Shown here: in pieces, positions 54,301 to 63,550 of the stretch
How the letters are laid out: the number at the start of each line of letters is the position of its first letter
How positions within the stretch are numbered: position 1 is the first letter of the stretch
Assembly (NCBI GenBank): GCA_951799405.1
Contig: OX637339.1
Span: 10,106,001-10,170,000 of the forward strand
Direction of reading: 5' to 3'
Source of the DNA: Agapetus fuscipes
Lineage: Eukaryota; Arthropoda; Insecta; Trichoptera; Glossosomatidae
DNA length: 64,000 bases
Notes under the pieces: model-generated
What the model was told of the DNA's origin: nothing
The model's input: the letters and a program-made list of their open reading frames with translations, nothing else
Databases searched by the model: none
Made by a program: the position numbers and the translations under genes

Positions 54301-56914
54301 AGGGTGTCATTGTGTGAGGGTATGAGGGAGGGAGGGGGGGGGGGGGGTGCAGGATGGCCATGTGGCTTGTGTCATCCGGATCGTTTAGCTTCCTTGGGAA
54401 TATGGTCAACAGGGGGGATGGATTGGGTACTAACATATTATTTATAAGTGTATTAGGTGAATTTTTTAATTTGTTAATTTCGATTATTTCAAGTGCAGAG
54501 AGGGTTGGTCCGTAGGAACTAGGGTGCAGAAGCTTAGTGGTGTGGTTGGGAAAAGAATGTCCAGTCTCTATGATATGGTTAGCAAATTCGGAGAAATTAT
54601 TATTAGAAAGGCATCGTCTATGTTCGTCTAGTCGTATTTTTAGGTTTCTAGAGGTCTGTCCAATGTAAATTTTATTACAGTCTCCACATTTAATCTCGTA
54701 CACTCCACTTTTTTGTAATATATCAGTCCTGGTTTTTGCATTCAAAAGTATATTTCCCAGTTTATTAGTGGTATAGAATCCTAGGTAGGTAGAATTTTGC
54801 ACCTAATACACTTATAAATAATATGTTAGTACCCAATCCATCGCCCCTGTTGACCATATTCCCAAGGAAGCTAAACGATCCGGATGACACAAGCCACATG
54901 GCCATCCTGCACCCCCCCCCCCTCCCTCCCTCATACCCTCACACAATGACACCCTCTAAGATTGATTCCGTTTCTACACCATTTAGTATTAATTTATCCA
55001 CCTGATGATGCGAACGGATGTTTGCGAAACCGGTTGTTGTATATAAAAATATACTCATGTAATCGAAAACAAAACTGTTTTTCTTTTATCATTTATGATG
55101 AACGATTACAAAGTTAATGCCTCTACAATCAATAAAATAAATATATTTAAAATAAATCTCCGGCTGTTTCTATTAAGAAGACCGTCATTCTAAATTTTAA
55201 AACATTAGAACCCCAAGAACACTACAGTATCTTTGGAGATAATTAATATCAAAACCAAGAGTTAGGTGGCTGGATAACGCCTGAAAATCGCTATTACATC
55301 AGAGGTTAATGAAGAATTAAGGCATAGGTGCGTACATTGGTGGTAAAGATGAGTCCTCCGAAGTATCCAAACACCGCCACCCCCAGCACCACCCAGATCT
55401 TCTTCTCCCGCAGGTTGGGGAACCTGTCCAAGATGGCCGTGGTTACTGTTTCCATCAGGGCAAACTGCAATCAGAACAAGCATTATTGCAACAGTCTAAT
55501 ACTAAACTATTTATAAAAAAAATAAGTGAAATTACACTATTCTCGAGCAAAACACACTTTCAGTAAGGCTGGATGGGCCTTTGGTGGCCGGTCTTTTTTT
55601 AAGGCATATATGTATTTTCAAACCAGTGAAGAGCATATTTGAAAATACAAATATTTTTTGTTCAGATTCAGCTAGGAATCAGACTGACAACTTTTGGATT
55701 ACGAGTCGGTAGAGTTAACCTCTAGACTCCAGATATATGCCAGTCATCAAACAAGGAAAGCTGATGTACCTCTATGAGGAAATACATTTTTAGGAATGAG
55801 ATTCCTTGACTTAAAAGTTGGTATGAGGCTGACCACCCATACTGTAAAAAATGGTTCACTTTTTCCAATGTCACCCCTGTTTCAGGGAAGGTCAGCAAAA
55901 TGTGCAGGGTTTATGTTCATTTAAGGTTTGTATTTTAATTTGTAAGTACACATTCAGCATTTGTAAGCGCAAACTGCACGTGCCTAATTGTGGGCATGCA
56001 TTTGATATGAGCTTTAAATGTTAATATATCTTTGCAACTTAGATTATAGAGATTATTATAGATATATGGCTTTCATGTACCTGAGAGTCCAGGCCCAGCG
56101 TGAGCAGCATGACGAAGAACAGGATGGACCAGACGGGAGCTATGGGCAGCCTGGTGACCACCTCAGGGTAGACGATAAAGGCCAGCCCCGCCCCCTGGTC
56201 CACCACCTTCTCCACATCCACGTCCAGCTCGTGGGCCAGGAAGCCGATGACGCTGAAGATCACCAGCCCGGCGAAGAACGAGGTCAGGATGTTGGAGACG
56301 GCCACAATAAGAGAGTCCCTGGGAGAATGATAGATTGACGAAGGAAATTTATTATTAGCAAATGAAGTGATCATGATTACATTGCTGTTTACTTAAATTG
56401 CTATATAAAAAAACGCAACTAAGCTGCAAATATTGGGTAAATCTTACTGCATTGTCCCCGAAGGAGTCCCATGGGGCGTGTGGAACCTATTTATTTACAC
56501 AGGTAAGGGTGCAAGACTTAGGCCAACCACTGAACTTAAAAAGTGGGAGCTTTTTTTCTCCCGAGGAGGAAAGCTCTTATTTCTTGTGAAGATAGAGTAA
56601 ACCTTGCGGTATTATGGTTTTGAGTTTGGAATAAATATTGAAATGGGAAATCATTGCTGATACCCTCAGGATCAAACCCCAGCTCTTGGCATGGAATGCA
56701 AGCATTCTACCTACTGAGCTATCAATCTGACTTTGTGAGATTGGTCATCGCTGAAGAAAGCACCCATTTTCAACAAAGACCTACTTTCTGTAAAAATGTT
56801 GTTTATTATTAATATTATTATCTATAAATCTATAATCTAAGCTGCAAAGATATGTTAACATTTAAGGCTTATATTAGTTGCGAACCTACATGTGCCCACA
56901 GACAGGCACATTGA

Positions 56915-56954
<40 letters not shown>

Positions 56955-59900
56955 TGCCTGTCTGTGGGCACATGTAGGTTTGCACCTACACATTCTGCAT
57001 GTGTGCATACAAATAAACAAAACTTCACATTAACATTAATCTTGCAACTCCTGGCGCCTTTTCTTGAAACGGGGTGGCATTGGCAAAAGTGATCCAATTT
57101 TTACAGCATGGAGGATCAGCCTCATACCAACCTATCAGTCAAGGAGCTTATATCAACTCACTTATAACAGTTGTTGGTGAACTTATTGTATGATGAGAGA
57201 GTGATGAGGCCTCCCCAGGCGGGGCTCAGGGCAAAGAAGATCTGAACTGCTGCGTCTCCCCAAACCTGAAACACACAATCAGCCTGATGGGTTATATGTT
57301 TGACAGCAGAGTTTTATGTACTAGTCTATATAATCAATGTACTCGTATATTAAGATGTATTATATTTGTAAGGGTTTGGTTTATAGTTCACACACTGGAA
57401 ATTCATTGGATCATTAAACGTCATCACAGGAAAGAAGTCATTCATCATCATCAACTAATAAGACCTCAGCTTTGATCATTAAATTCAAGAAGAAGATGGA
57501 TGATCACCTGTGCATTGGCCAGCTGCGTCCAGTCAGGAGTCAGGTAGAACAGGATCCCAGTGCTGGCTCCTGGCAGAGTGACTCCTCGGACAAACAGCAT
57601 CACCAGCACCACGTATGGGAACAGGGCTGTGAAGTACACCACCTGGAATACAATACAATAAATGTTTCAACCTTTTAACGCAGTTGCACAATATTTTAGC
57701 TGTTCTAGAATTGTAGACAGGTACTTAGTTACATTTTGTAAAGCAATGTTTGGAAGTGTGCATTTGAAGTTGCTGGTTCTGCGACCTGGAACCACCTGCC
57801 TCATCAAGTGAGAGAGATAGATGAACATAGGAAGTTCCGAAATATACTGAAGACAAGCAACTTTCTGACATCATTTACACAAGCGCCGTTGGAGTATTTA
57901 CATCACGAAATGGCGCTCTACATATGAGTCCCTTAAAAGCAAACACGCCACTGTCCATCACACTCACATTACGGGAAATCAAACAATTTTGAATTGAATA
58001 GCAGCTTAGTTATTTATATTTTTAAAAACATGCAAGGTGTATAAAATTGTTTTTCTACTCCCATTTGGTAATTTACTAATTACAAAACGGCTAACGCAAT
58101 CACAATGCCATACATTTCTACACCCGTTGCATAATGTTACATTATGCAACCGGTAACCGTGTTAAAATGAACATGTGCGCATGCGCATTGTCAGAATTGG
58201 AACCATTTTTTAATTTCAAATGTCAACCTTGTATGGGGGTATGAAGACCTGTCAATCCAAGATGGCCGCAAGCGATCAGCTGATTAGGCTTCATACAGTA
58301 TTAGTGATATTCGGTAGGTAGGAATTACCGTGGTGATGAGACTTTCAGCCCTGTTCAGATGAAAATAAATAAGTATATTTTATGTGTAGAGTCAAATAAA
58401 AATTGTTAATAGTGCTAAAATTTATCGAATTTATTTATCGGATTGCTCCAAATAAAGCTTTCCTTTTTTCAATGGAAAATAAAAGGCTTGAAAGGAAAAC
58501 AATACAAAAAATTTCACCGCAAAAAATAAACAAACTCAAAAAGTTACTTGGTTAATAGGTGAGTATGAGGTTGATCACCTATGCTGTACAAATTTGGTTC
58601 ACCTGCCAATACAACTGCAGGGCATATGTTTATTTGAGTTTTGGGTTTGAATGTTTAAGCTTATATGCAGGATGTAAAAGCGCGACCTTATACATATGTG
58701 TCGGCTTGTGGGCATGAATTCAATATGAAACCACAATATAATTTATTTTTACAACTTAGGTTAGATTAGATAATCGAAGGGAATGATAAATCACACGTTT
58801 TGACAAAGGTAAGGTTTTAATTACTTCAAATGGACGAGTACATTATAATGACTATTATTCACTATTTTGTTAATTCTCTCATGGTCGTAGAAAAAGTATT
58901 GTATGCCACTGCACGTAATTAGTCTTTGTAACACTCGTGCTTTCTATTGTGCCATTCGGCTGCGCCTCATGGCACAAACTAGCACTCGTGTTAAAAAGAC
59001 TATCATTACTTGGCAGTGGCATAAATAACTATAATGGACATACCATACTTTGTAAATATGTATTTTTTTCATTAAAGTAATCTAAATGACTAAATTAGAT
59101 GATTTTGTGATTCAAAAGTTATTTGTGTTTTTTTTATGGACGGTGGCGTGTTTGCTTTTAAGGGACTCATATGTAGAGCGCCATTTCGTGATGTAAATAC
59201 TCCAACGGCACTTGTATAAAGAAATCATCAACTCATCATCATATCTCTCACAAAGGTTCATCAAATGTCCAAAATGTTTAATTGATTTAGAGTTGATTTA
59301 AAAATGTTTATAAAGTATACCTTTCCGGAAGATTGCACACCCTTGCAGAGGCACAGGAAGACGATGGCCCAGGCTGTGAAGAGGCAGGCTGCCATACTGA
59401 GTCTCACACTGCCCGTCTCTTCTATGCCAGATGACAAGCCAAGGACGTGGTTACTGCAACAATAAGTAAGCAAATCATGAAGAGAGTTTATAAATGGAAG
59501 TTGAAGAGGAAAGTCAAACTAATAGAACACATAGCTCCTTTCTCAGCAACTCTCTTTGTTGGAAAAATCTTAGAAAAGTGTCGCCCAAGAACTATACTGC
59601 CACTGAACTATACTGAACTATACTGCCAGAATTTGAAGTGGCTCATGGATGTCTCCTCCGTTTTACAGCTCGGCAACCAACAGAAACTGATGACTAGCAC
59701 AAAAAGGCACTGCCTTTGATTACGGAATTTAATAATAATAATAACACGCTCCCTGACCCTGGAAACCTAAAACGATGGGGTAAAAATACAACTGCTTCCT
59801 GTGATCTCTGTGCCATTGACAAATGCACAGCAAGACATATTCTAACAGGGTGCAAAGTGGCCCTTGAAAATGGCAGATATACCTACAGACACGACAGGGT

Positions 59901-62900
59901 ACTGGAAATACTAAGGGAGAGTATAAGCCTAACAATTTCCAGAGCAAACAAAGGTTTGACAAGAGAGTCCATTGAAAAAATAAAATTTGTTAAGCCTGGA
60001 GAAAAGGGAGAGCGAAGGGCCAGGACCCAGACTTCCATTATAAAAAAGGCAAAGGACTGGAGGCTTGTGATGGATTCCACCACAGGACGATACATTTTCC
60101 CAGGAGAACTATGCACTACGGCTTTGAGACCCGACATAGTTCTATACTCAAATGAACTAAAGCAAGTACTCTTGGTTGAATTGACGGTGCCGTGGGAGAT
60201 GAACATCCCTAAGGACCATGCCTACAAACTAAATAGGTATAAAGGACTAGTGGATGAAATCACAAATAATGGATATACCACAAGATTGTATGCAGTGGAG
60301 GTGGGAGCGAGAGGACTGCCAGCCAAATCGGTATATACTTTCCTTAAGGATCTGGGACTGAATAGATCCCAAATAAATGGATTTCTGGAAAGACTAACAA
60401 AAGCGGCCATCTCGGGATCATACCACATTTGGCTGCGAAGATCTGAGAGCCCAGACACCTCTGGACATGCAACGTAGTTAATCGGACTTACATATTGGAA
60501 GGAAGGATGAGTTGGGAGGAATTGGGAACGTTGTCATGACAAAAGGATCCTTAACCAACCAAAGACAGGTCGTAAGTCCTGTGACTGATCTGATTGACTG
60601 ATGAAAATCTGACTGACTGATGAAAAATCTCATCCTGACTCCGTGCGGCGGGCCTGAGTTTGGGTCTTGGATTTTCAAAATTAGAGACCTGACTCGGTGA
60701 GACCGTGGATGCTCAGCTATTTCACAAATTAGGATGATTTATTTGGTGAGCGCTGTTTTTGTGTGTATCACACCTCAAGAGCCCTCTGCGAACTTGGATG
60801 CTGCTGTAGAAAGCGCCAATTCTCAAGCAAGACCCAGTTGCTATAAGGCTGGATGGACCTTTAGTGACCGATCTTTGGTAAAGGTGCATATGAATTTTTC
60901 ACCCAGGGAATAAATAGCATATTATGGAAGTAAATACTTAGTATATTTGCCTAAATAAGTACCTATACAAAAATCTATGTACATAAACTGAGTTTATAAA
61001 TTCTAATTACTTAAGTTGGCCTTGTTTTCAAGTTTTGTTTACCTGACGATGACCTAAATAGTGATTAAATACAGAATAATTGATTTTGTATATAGTATTT
61101 TTTAAGATTAATAATGAATTTTTACGGTGATAATGGAATGAATGTTGATGTCGTAAATGAGTTTGTATACCTGGGAAGTAAGTTTGAAAAAGATGGAAGA
61201 ATGACCGGTGAATTTGAAAGAAGAGTAATGAAGGGCAGGTGTGTACTGGGTGCCACAGCTTGTATCGCCAAAAATCAAAACATATCAAAAAATGCTCGAT
61301 TGGCGGTACGCAGTGGCATACTTTTACCCACCTTGATGTATGGAAGCGAGGCCTGGACGGTGAATGAAAGTGAAATTAGTAAAGTCCATACTGTTGAAAT
61401 GGACTTTCTAAGAAGTATGATTGGGAAAAAACGGAGTGACAGGGTGAGGAATGATTTTGTAAGAGAAGAATGTGGTGCAAGAGAAAGTGTGAAAGTGAAG
61501 ATTAAAAGAAGTTTGTTAAGATGGTTTGGGCATATGGAGAGAATGAATGAGGAAAGACTGACGAAGAAAGTATATGTTGGTAGAATAGATGGATGTCGTG
61601 GTAGAGGAAGACCGAGAAAGGTATGGATGGACCAAATATCCGAAATTGCGAATGAATGGAATATCCAGAGTCATAATAAAAGAAGAGCTTGTATGAAGAA
61701 GGTTATGACTCTGGAGGAAATGAAAGAAGTATGTAAGGACAGAAAGAAATGGCGGTTGATCTGTAATGTTGGCGAATAGGGTTTATTAAATTGGAATTTG
61801 TTTTTGTTTGTAAATGGATATTTTGTATTTGAATATTATTATTTAATGATGTATAAAATGTAATTTGTCGTGTGTGTGTGTTCCTTGACTTATAGGTTGG
61901 TATGCGGCTGACCACCCATGCTGTAAAAATGGTTCACTTTGCCAATGTCACCCCTGTCTCAGGGAAGGACGGCAAGAGTTGCAGGGTGTATGTCCATTTG
62001 AGATTTGATTTTTATGTTGTAGGTTCACATGAGGCATGTGCAAGCGCGAACTTGTATGTGTCTGGTTGTGAGAATGCATGTAATGTGAATCTTCAATGTA
62101 ACATATCCTTGCAACTTAGATTAGATTAGATTAGATAATACTTTAATACACATAAACAATATGATTTTCTTTTAATTTTTTTTTCAAGTTTTGCAATTGA
62201 GGTTAATGTAATGCTTTATACTCGGTGCGAAGGAGAAAGAAATTTTACGTGAAGTATTCCTCTGCGGGAGGCCTGCGTATGGCGTGCTCTTCCAACTCTA
62301 TGATGTTGTTCTTCTCCGCGTAGGTCTGGTTGTAGCACTGCCGCAGATAGAAGGTGCCGTTCATGGCGGCGCACTGGTCCGCCTTCTCATACGAGTAACA
62401 ATCTGAAATAAAATATTGAAGTTATTACTCTAACAAGGTTATACACAACACATTTGATCCATAGTTGATCTATGGATCATCGTTTTTTCTTATGGAAAAT
62501 TCACGTTAGGTGGTGGTTGAGCCATGGATTTGCTGTGTGTGAAGAAAAATAGAAGTATATAAAACAGAATGTAGGTAAATATGCATGTTCCCTATAGACT
62601 TCTAAACCCCTCAACCAATTTTTATCAAATTTTCAGGAAAATGTAAAATATTCTCGAAATGATTTGTGGGTAGTTTGGGGCTGATTGAATTAAAAGAAAC
62701 TCCCTATTCCAGATTTCCATGGAAAAGGGGTTGGTAAACTCTAAAACCACCCAACAGAAAGAGAACATATTATATGCATTTACATCTAAGATTATTATTG
62801 AAATCTTTGGGATGTTTTGACCTGGAGCTCATCTTCCCTCAATTCTTCCCTGTATGATGGGATGTAGGAGTGAATACTTCTCATTTCTCATTATGTGACT

Positions 62901-63328
62901 GAAAAAAAACAGTTTTTGTTTTTTGAGGGGCATGAGTCCGGCTCTGGTACTCATACAGGAAAGAACCTCGGCATTTGTGACTCAATCCATCCAGGAAACC
63001 TTCAACAGTCTCTAATAGAGTCTTCACAAGGGATAAAAGGTAAACTTACGGGCTGTGCTCCAGCTGGCCTCGCAGTTCTGCCACGGCAATTGCTTAGTGA
63101 AGGAAGCCGCCATGTAAAAGATGGTCCAGGCTATGATGAGGTTGTAGTAGAGCATGACCACGGTGGACACGATGACCATGCCGTAGCCCAGGCCGCGGAA
63201 CAGCGGACAGAACTTGTTGTACACGGCCACGGGGCCCAGGGCGGCGTACTGCCCAAACGACAGCTCCATGAACATCAACGGGAGGCCGGCGATCACAAGC
63301 ATTATGGTGAATGGAATCAGGAAGGCAC
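45258..63328 (-). CDS. SLC6: SLC6 Na+/Cl- coupled transporter, glycine-transporter-like, with a 1025-residue tail (N-terminus outside window)
   Basis: Eleven exons on the - strand, 63328 down to 45258, about 1,584 residues; the exon with TM1 and the start lies beyond 64000. The core (about 559 residues here) holds TM2-TM12. Signature blocks: [11 protein letters not shown], a glycosylatable second outer loop (NGT, NQT, several Cys), [60 protein letters not shown] (TM6), [35 protein letters not shown] (TM8) and [15 protein letters not shown] (TM10). Overall similarity to SLC6A5/SLC6A9 suggests uptake of glycine or a related amino acid at the plasma membrane; the substrate is inferred. The tail is a single low-complexity exon. 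Introns are filled with repeats of every family in the window. Confidence 0.93.
48797..48840 (-). pseudogene. Decayed duplicate of the 3' end of SLC6 exon J
   Basis: On the - strand, 48840-48797 repeats 48949-48906 (QNTIIM...GGCPV coding part) with only about three differences, spaced about 109 bases away. The splice donor is lost (GTTGTG in place of GTGGTGAGG). A perfect donor-like AAG/GTAACT and an acceptor-like CATACAG lie at its upstream edge. Confidence 0.65.
48909..49031 (-). CDS. SLC6: SLC6 exon J (start of cytosolic C-terminus)
   Basis: Acceptor TTATTATTGTAG; 41 codons, [15 protein letters not shown] to [11 protein letters not shown], then donor GTGAGG. Joined in phase to the tail exon. 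If this donor is not used, the frame continues VRARGA and stops at 48888-48890, giving a protein without the long tail. A decayed copy of the exon's last 40 or so bases lies at 48797-48840. Confidence 0.8.
49182..49355 (-). CDS. SLC6: SLC6 exon I (TM12)
   Basis: 58 codons, donor GTGGGT. Encodes [20 protein letters not shown] then [20 protein letters not shown] and the end of TM12, finishing GPDNLTLAQ. The Y-P-x-W-A-x-x-x-G-W pattern is typical before TM12. Confidence 0.94.
49811..50020 (-). CDS. SLC6: SLC6 exon H (TM10-TM11)
   Basis: Acceptor GTTTCCTTGCAG, donor GTAAAC, 70 codons. Encodes [43 protein letters not shown] and [14 protein letters not shown]. Confidence 0.95.
50075..50145 (+). 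repeat. (GAT)n-headed short repeat
   Basis: aatgatggatgacttctttc, ctgtggtgccgtttaatgat, then tcttaagagggtgc; next to SLC6 exon H. Confidence 0.72.
50884..51067 (+). repeat. SINE-like repeat family 1, internally deleted
   Basis: ttccttgacttataggttgg start and tatctttgcaactttaattt end; about 60 bases of the middle are missing. Confidence 0.8.
51412..51572 (+). mobile_element. 5S-derived SINE, 3' part
   Basis: + copy: cattaccaagacccgtcacc to cgaccaagctcgctgggggc, ggtgtgatttacacaaaaac and a short (ATT)n tail. Confidence 0.75.
52186..52267. repeat. 41-bp perfect tandem duplication
   Basis: Units 52186-52226 and 52227-52267 are identical (aaatgcaactgtgaagttct...). Confidence 0.95.
52975..53961 (+). 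mobile_element. hAT transposon remnant with 8-bp target duplication
   Basis: Ends caagggcgtcgcca and tggcgacgcccttg; target duplication agtattgg at 52967-52974 and 53962-53969. The + strand 53272-53544 encodes the hAT C-terminal dimerisation domain: [20 protein letters not shown] and [20 protein letters not shown], then stop. Also holds a hairpin at 53842-53924 with 38-base arms. Confidence 0.92.
54220..54254 (-). ncRNA. Hammerhead-ribozyme-like motif (left arm)
   Basis: Same motif as the right arm on the - strand; core ctgatga at 54254-54248. The TGA stop codon of the GIY-YIG ORF is formed by the first TGA of this core. Confidence 0.6.
55002..55036 (+). ncRNA. Hammerhead-ribozyme-like motif (right arm)
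   Basis: ctgatga at 55002-55008, one extra base, a 6-bp stem II (gcgaac/gtttgc, loop ggat), gaaa at 55026-55029 and a self-complementary accggt. This fits the known association of hammerheads with Penelope-like termini. The extra base before stem II is a deviation from the textbook core. Confidence 0.6.
55336..55464 (-). CDS. SLC6: SLC6 exon G (TM9)
   Basis: 43 codons, phase 0, donor GTACGC after the Asn codon. Encodes [19 protein letters not shown] then [20 protein letters not shown]. Reading through the donor would add VRTYALILH and stop; splicing at GTACGC joins TTN to [10 protein letters not shown] as in other SLC6 proteins. Confidence 0.92.
55557..55735 (-). mobile_element. 5S-derived SINE, diverged middle part
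   Basis: Matches the body (taaggctggatgggccttt, aaaccagtgaagagcatat, ttttggattacgagtc). Old copy with many substitutions. Confidence 0.65.
55802..56050 (+). repeat. SINE-like repeat family 1 next to SLC6 exon F
   Basis: Full copy in SLC6 intron, ending 31 bases before exon F's donor end; it therefore occupies the intron start of an antisense gene. Confidence 0.85.
56081..56318 (-). CDS. SLC6: SLC6 exon F (TM7-TM8)
   Basis: Acceptor CATTCTCCCAG, donor GTACAT. Encodes [41 protein letters not shown] and [13 protein letters not shown]. The LDSQ end of TM8 carries the Na2 Asp-Ser pair in this family. Confidence 0.95.
56405..56735 (-). mobile_element. tRNA-derived SINE in SLC6 intron
   Basis: Near-complete - copy; head at 56735-56650 (ctgagctatc, ggcatggaatgcaagcattc, gatcaaaccccagctc) and body down to acgcaactaagctgcaaat. 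Confidence 0.78.
56826..57145 (-). repeat. SINE-like repeat family 1 (variant B) with a (GGCACA)n hairpin
   Basis: The copy is split by an inverted duplication: cgaacctacatgtgcccaca at 56880 and its inverse near 56950 surround about five ggcaca units. Confidence 0.82.
57162..57265 (-). CDS. SLC6: SLC6 exon E (TM6 substrate site)
   Basis: Donor GTGAGT. Encodes [19 protein letters not shown] then [16 protein letters not shown]. This is the unwound TM6 that binds substrate and ions; SPAWGG corresponds to the S-x-x-W-G-G of glycine transporters. Confidence 0.95.
57400..57455 (-). repeat. (GAT)n-headed short repeat, partial
   Basis: ggatcattaaacgtcatcac, aggaaagaagtcattcatca tcatc; inverse match to the head of the unit. 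Confidence 0.65.
57508..57642 (-). CDS. SLC6: SLC6 exon D (TM5)
   Basis: 45 codons, phase 0 both sides, donor GTGATC. Encodes [20 protein letters not shown] then [18 protein letters not shown], the TM5 helix and the third outer loop with the conserved R-G-V-T-L-P-G-A. Confidence 0.95.
57879..59215. mobile_element. DNA transposon with about 83-bp inverted ends in SLC6 intron
   Basis: Left acaagcgccgttggagtatt (57879-57961), right its inverse (59136-59215), including cacgaaatggcgctctacat. The interior holds a family 1 copy, a block shared with 820-935 and an inner inverted pair (58898-59025, tgccactgcacgtaatta). No ORF. Confidence 0.8.
58546..58771 (+). repeat. SINE-like repeat family 1
   Basis: Diverged full copy, ttacttggttaataggtgag to acaacttaggttagattaga. 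Confidence 0.75.
59321..59453 (-). CDS. SLC6: SLC6 exon C (TM4)
   Basis: Acceptor TTATTGTTGCAG, donor GTATAC. Encodes [20 protein letters not shown] then [21 protein letters not shown], the TM4 and inner-loop KG(I/V)xxSGK motif of SLC6. Confidence 0.93.
59640..60478 (+). mobile_element. LINE fragment with restriction-like endonuclease (R2/NeSL/Hero type)
   Basis: ORF 59716-60478 (253 residues). A CCHC-type knuckle [18 protein letters not shown] is followed by the endonuclease core: RPDIVLYSN, then [12 protein letters not shown] (the P-D...E-x-T-V-P pattern of restriction-like endonucleases of early-branching LINEs), and [19 protein letters not shown]. Reverse transcriptase is missing. Intact frame but 5'-truncated. 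Lies in the SLC6 intron between exons B and C, opposite strand. Confidence 0.8.
60723..60905 (-). mobile_element. 5S-derived SINE, 3' part, in SLC6 intron
   Basis: Same 3' body as 4343-4510 (ttaggatgatttatttggtg, caagacccagttgctataag). 5' truncated; no 5S head. Confidence 0.78.
61090..62136 (+). mobile_element. RTE-like LINE, 5'-truncated, in SLC6 intron
   Basis: ORF 61114-61779 (221 residues): [73 protein letters not shown], stop. Family 1 tail at 61881-62136 with repeated TTAGA. C-terminal region only, without the reverse transcriptase catalytic core or endonuclease. Confidence 0.88.
62249..62402 (-). CDS. SLC6: SLC6 exon B (second outer loop)
   Basis: Acceptor TTTATTTCAG, donor GTAAAA. 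Encodes [20 protein letters not shown], then [11 protein letters not shown] and [10 protein letters not shown]. The two N-glycosylation sequons (NGT, NQT) and paired cysteines fit the large glycosylated loop EL2; EEYF precedes TM4 in glycine transporters. Confidence 0.9.
63050..63328 (-). CDS. SLC6: SLC6 exon A (TM2-TM3)
   Basis: Acceptor TATTTTCAG, donor GTAAGT. The first codon is completed from an exon outside the window that should end in the conserved NGGG. Encodes [32 protein letters not shown] (the inner loop motif of SLC6) and [13 protein letters not shown] (TM3), ending [12 protein letters not shown]. Confidence 0.93.
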
Positions 63329-63550
63329 CTGAAAATATGGAAATTATTATAAGAAACATGGACGAGTAAAAACATCTTGTGACATCTATCCATGTCACCT
63401 GCAGCCATACAGTATGAACTGACCAAAACGGACCCAATTCGGGTGCTGGATAAGCGACATAAATACCATAAGTATACAACATTTTGAATACTCACCCCCA
63501 CAGAGCAAAGACAAAAATTAATGAAAACTAAATCATTCATCTAAATCAGT

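Larger units (their letters stand above)
54166..55085 (-). mobile_element. Penelope-like retroelement fragment with GIY-YIG endonuclease and inverted arms
   Basis: The - strand ORF 54802-54251 has the GIY-YIG domain: [28 protein letters not shown], then [10 protein letters not shown]. Identical sequence in opposite orientation flanks it: 54166-54445 and 54805-55085, giving a foldback of about 270-bp arms, each with a hammerhead-like core. The two arms differ mainly in the length of a poly-C tract, so the arrangement is recent. The reverse transcriptase is absent. Confidence 0.88.

Noticed and set aside
62895..63332. + strand frame of 145 codons rich in His, Gly and Asp
   Set aside because: Antisense of SLC6 exon A, whose sense strand is clearly conserved transporter.
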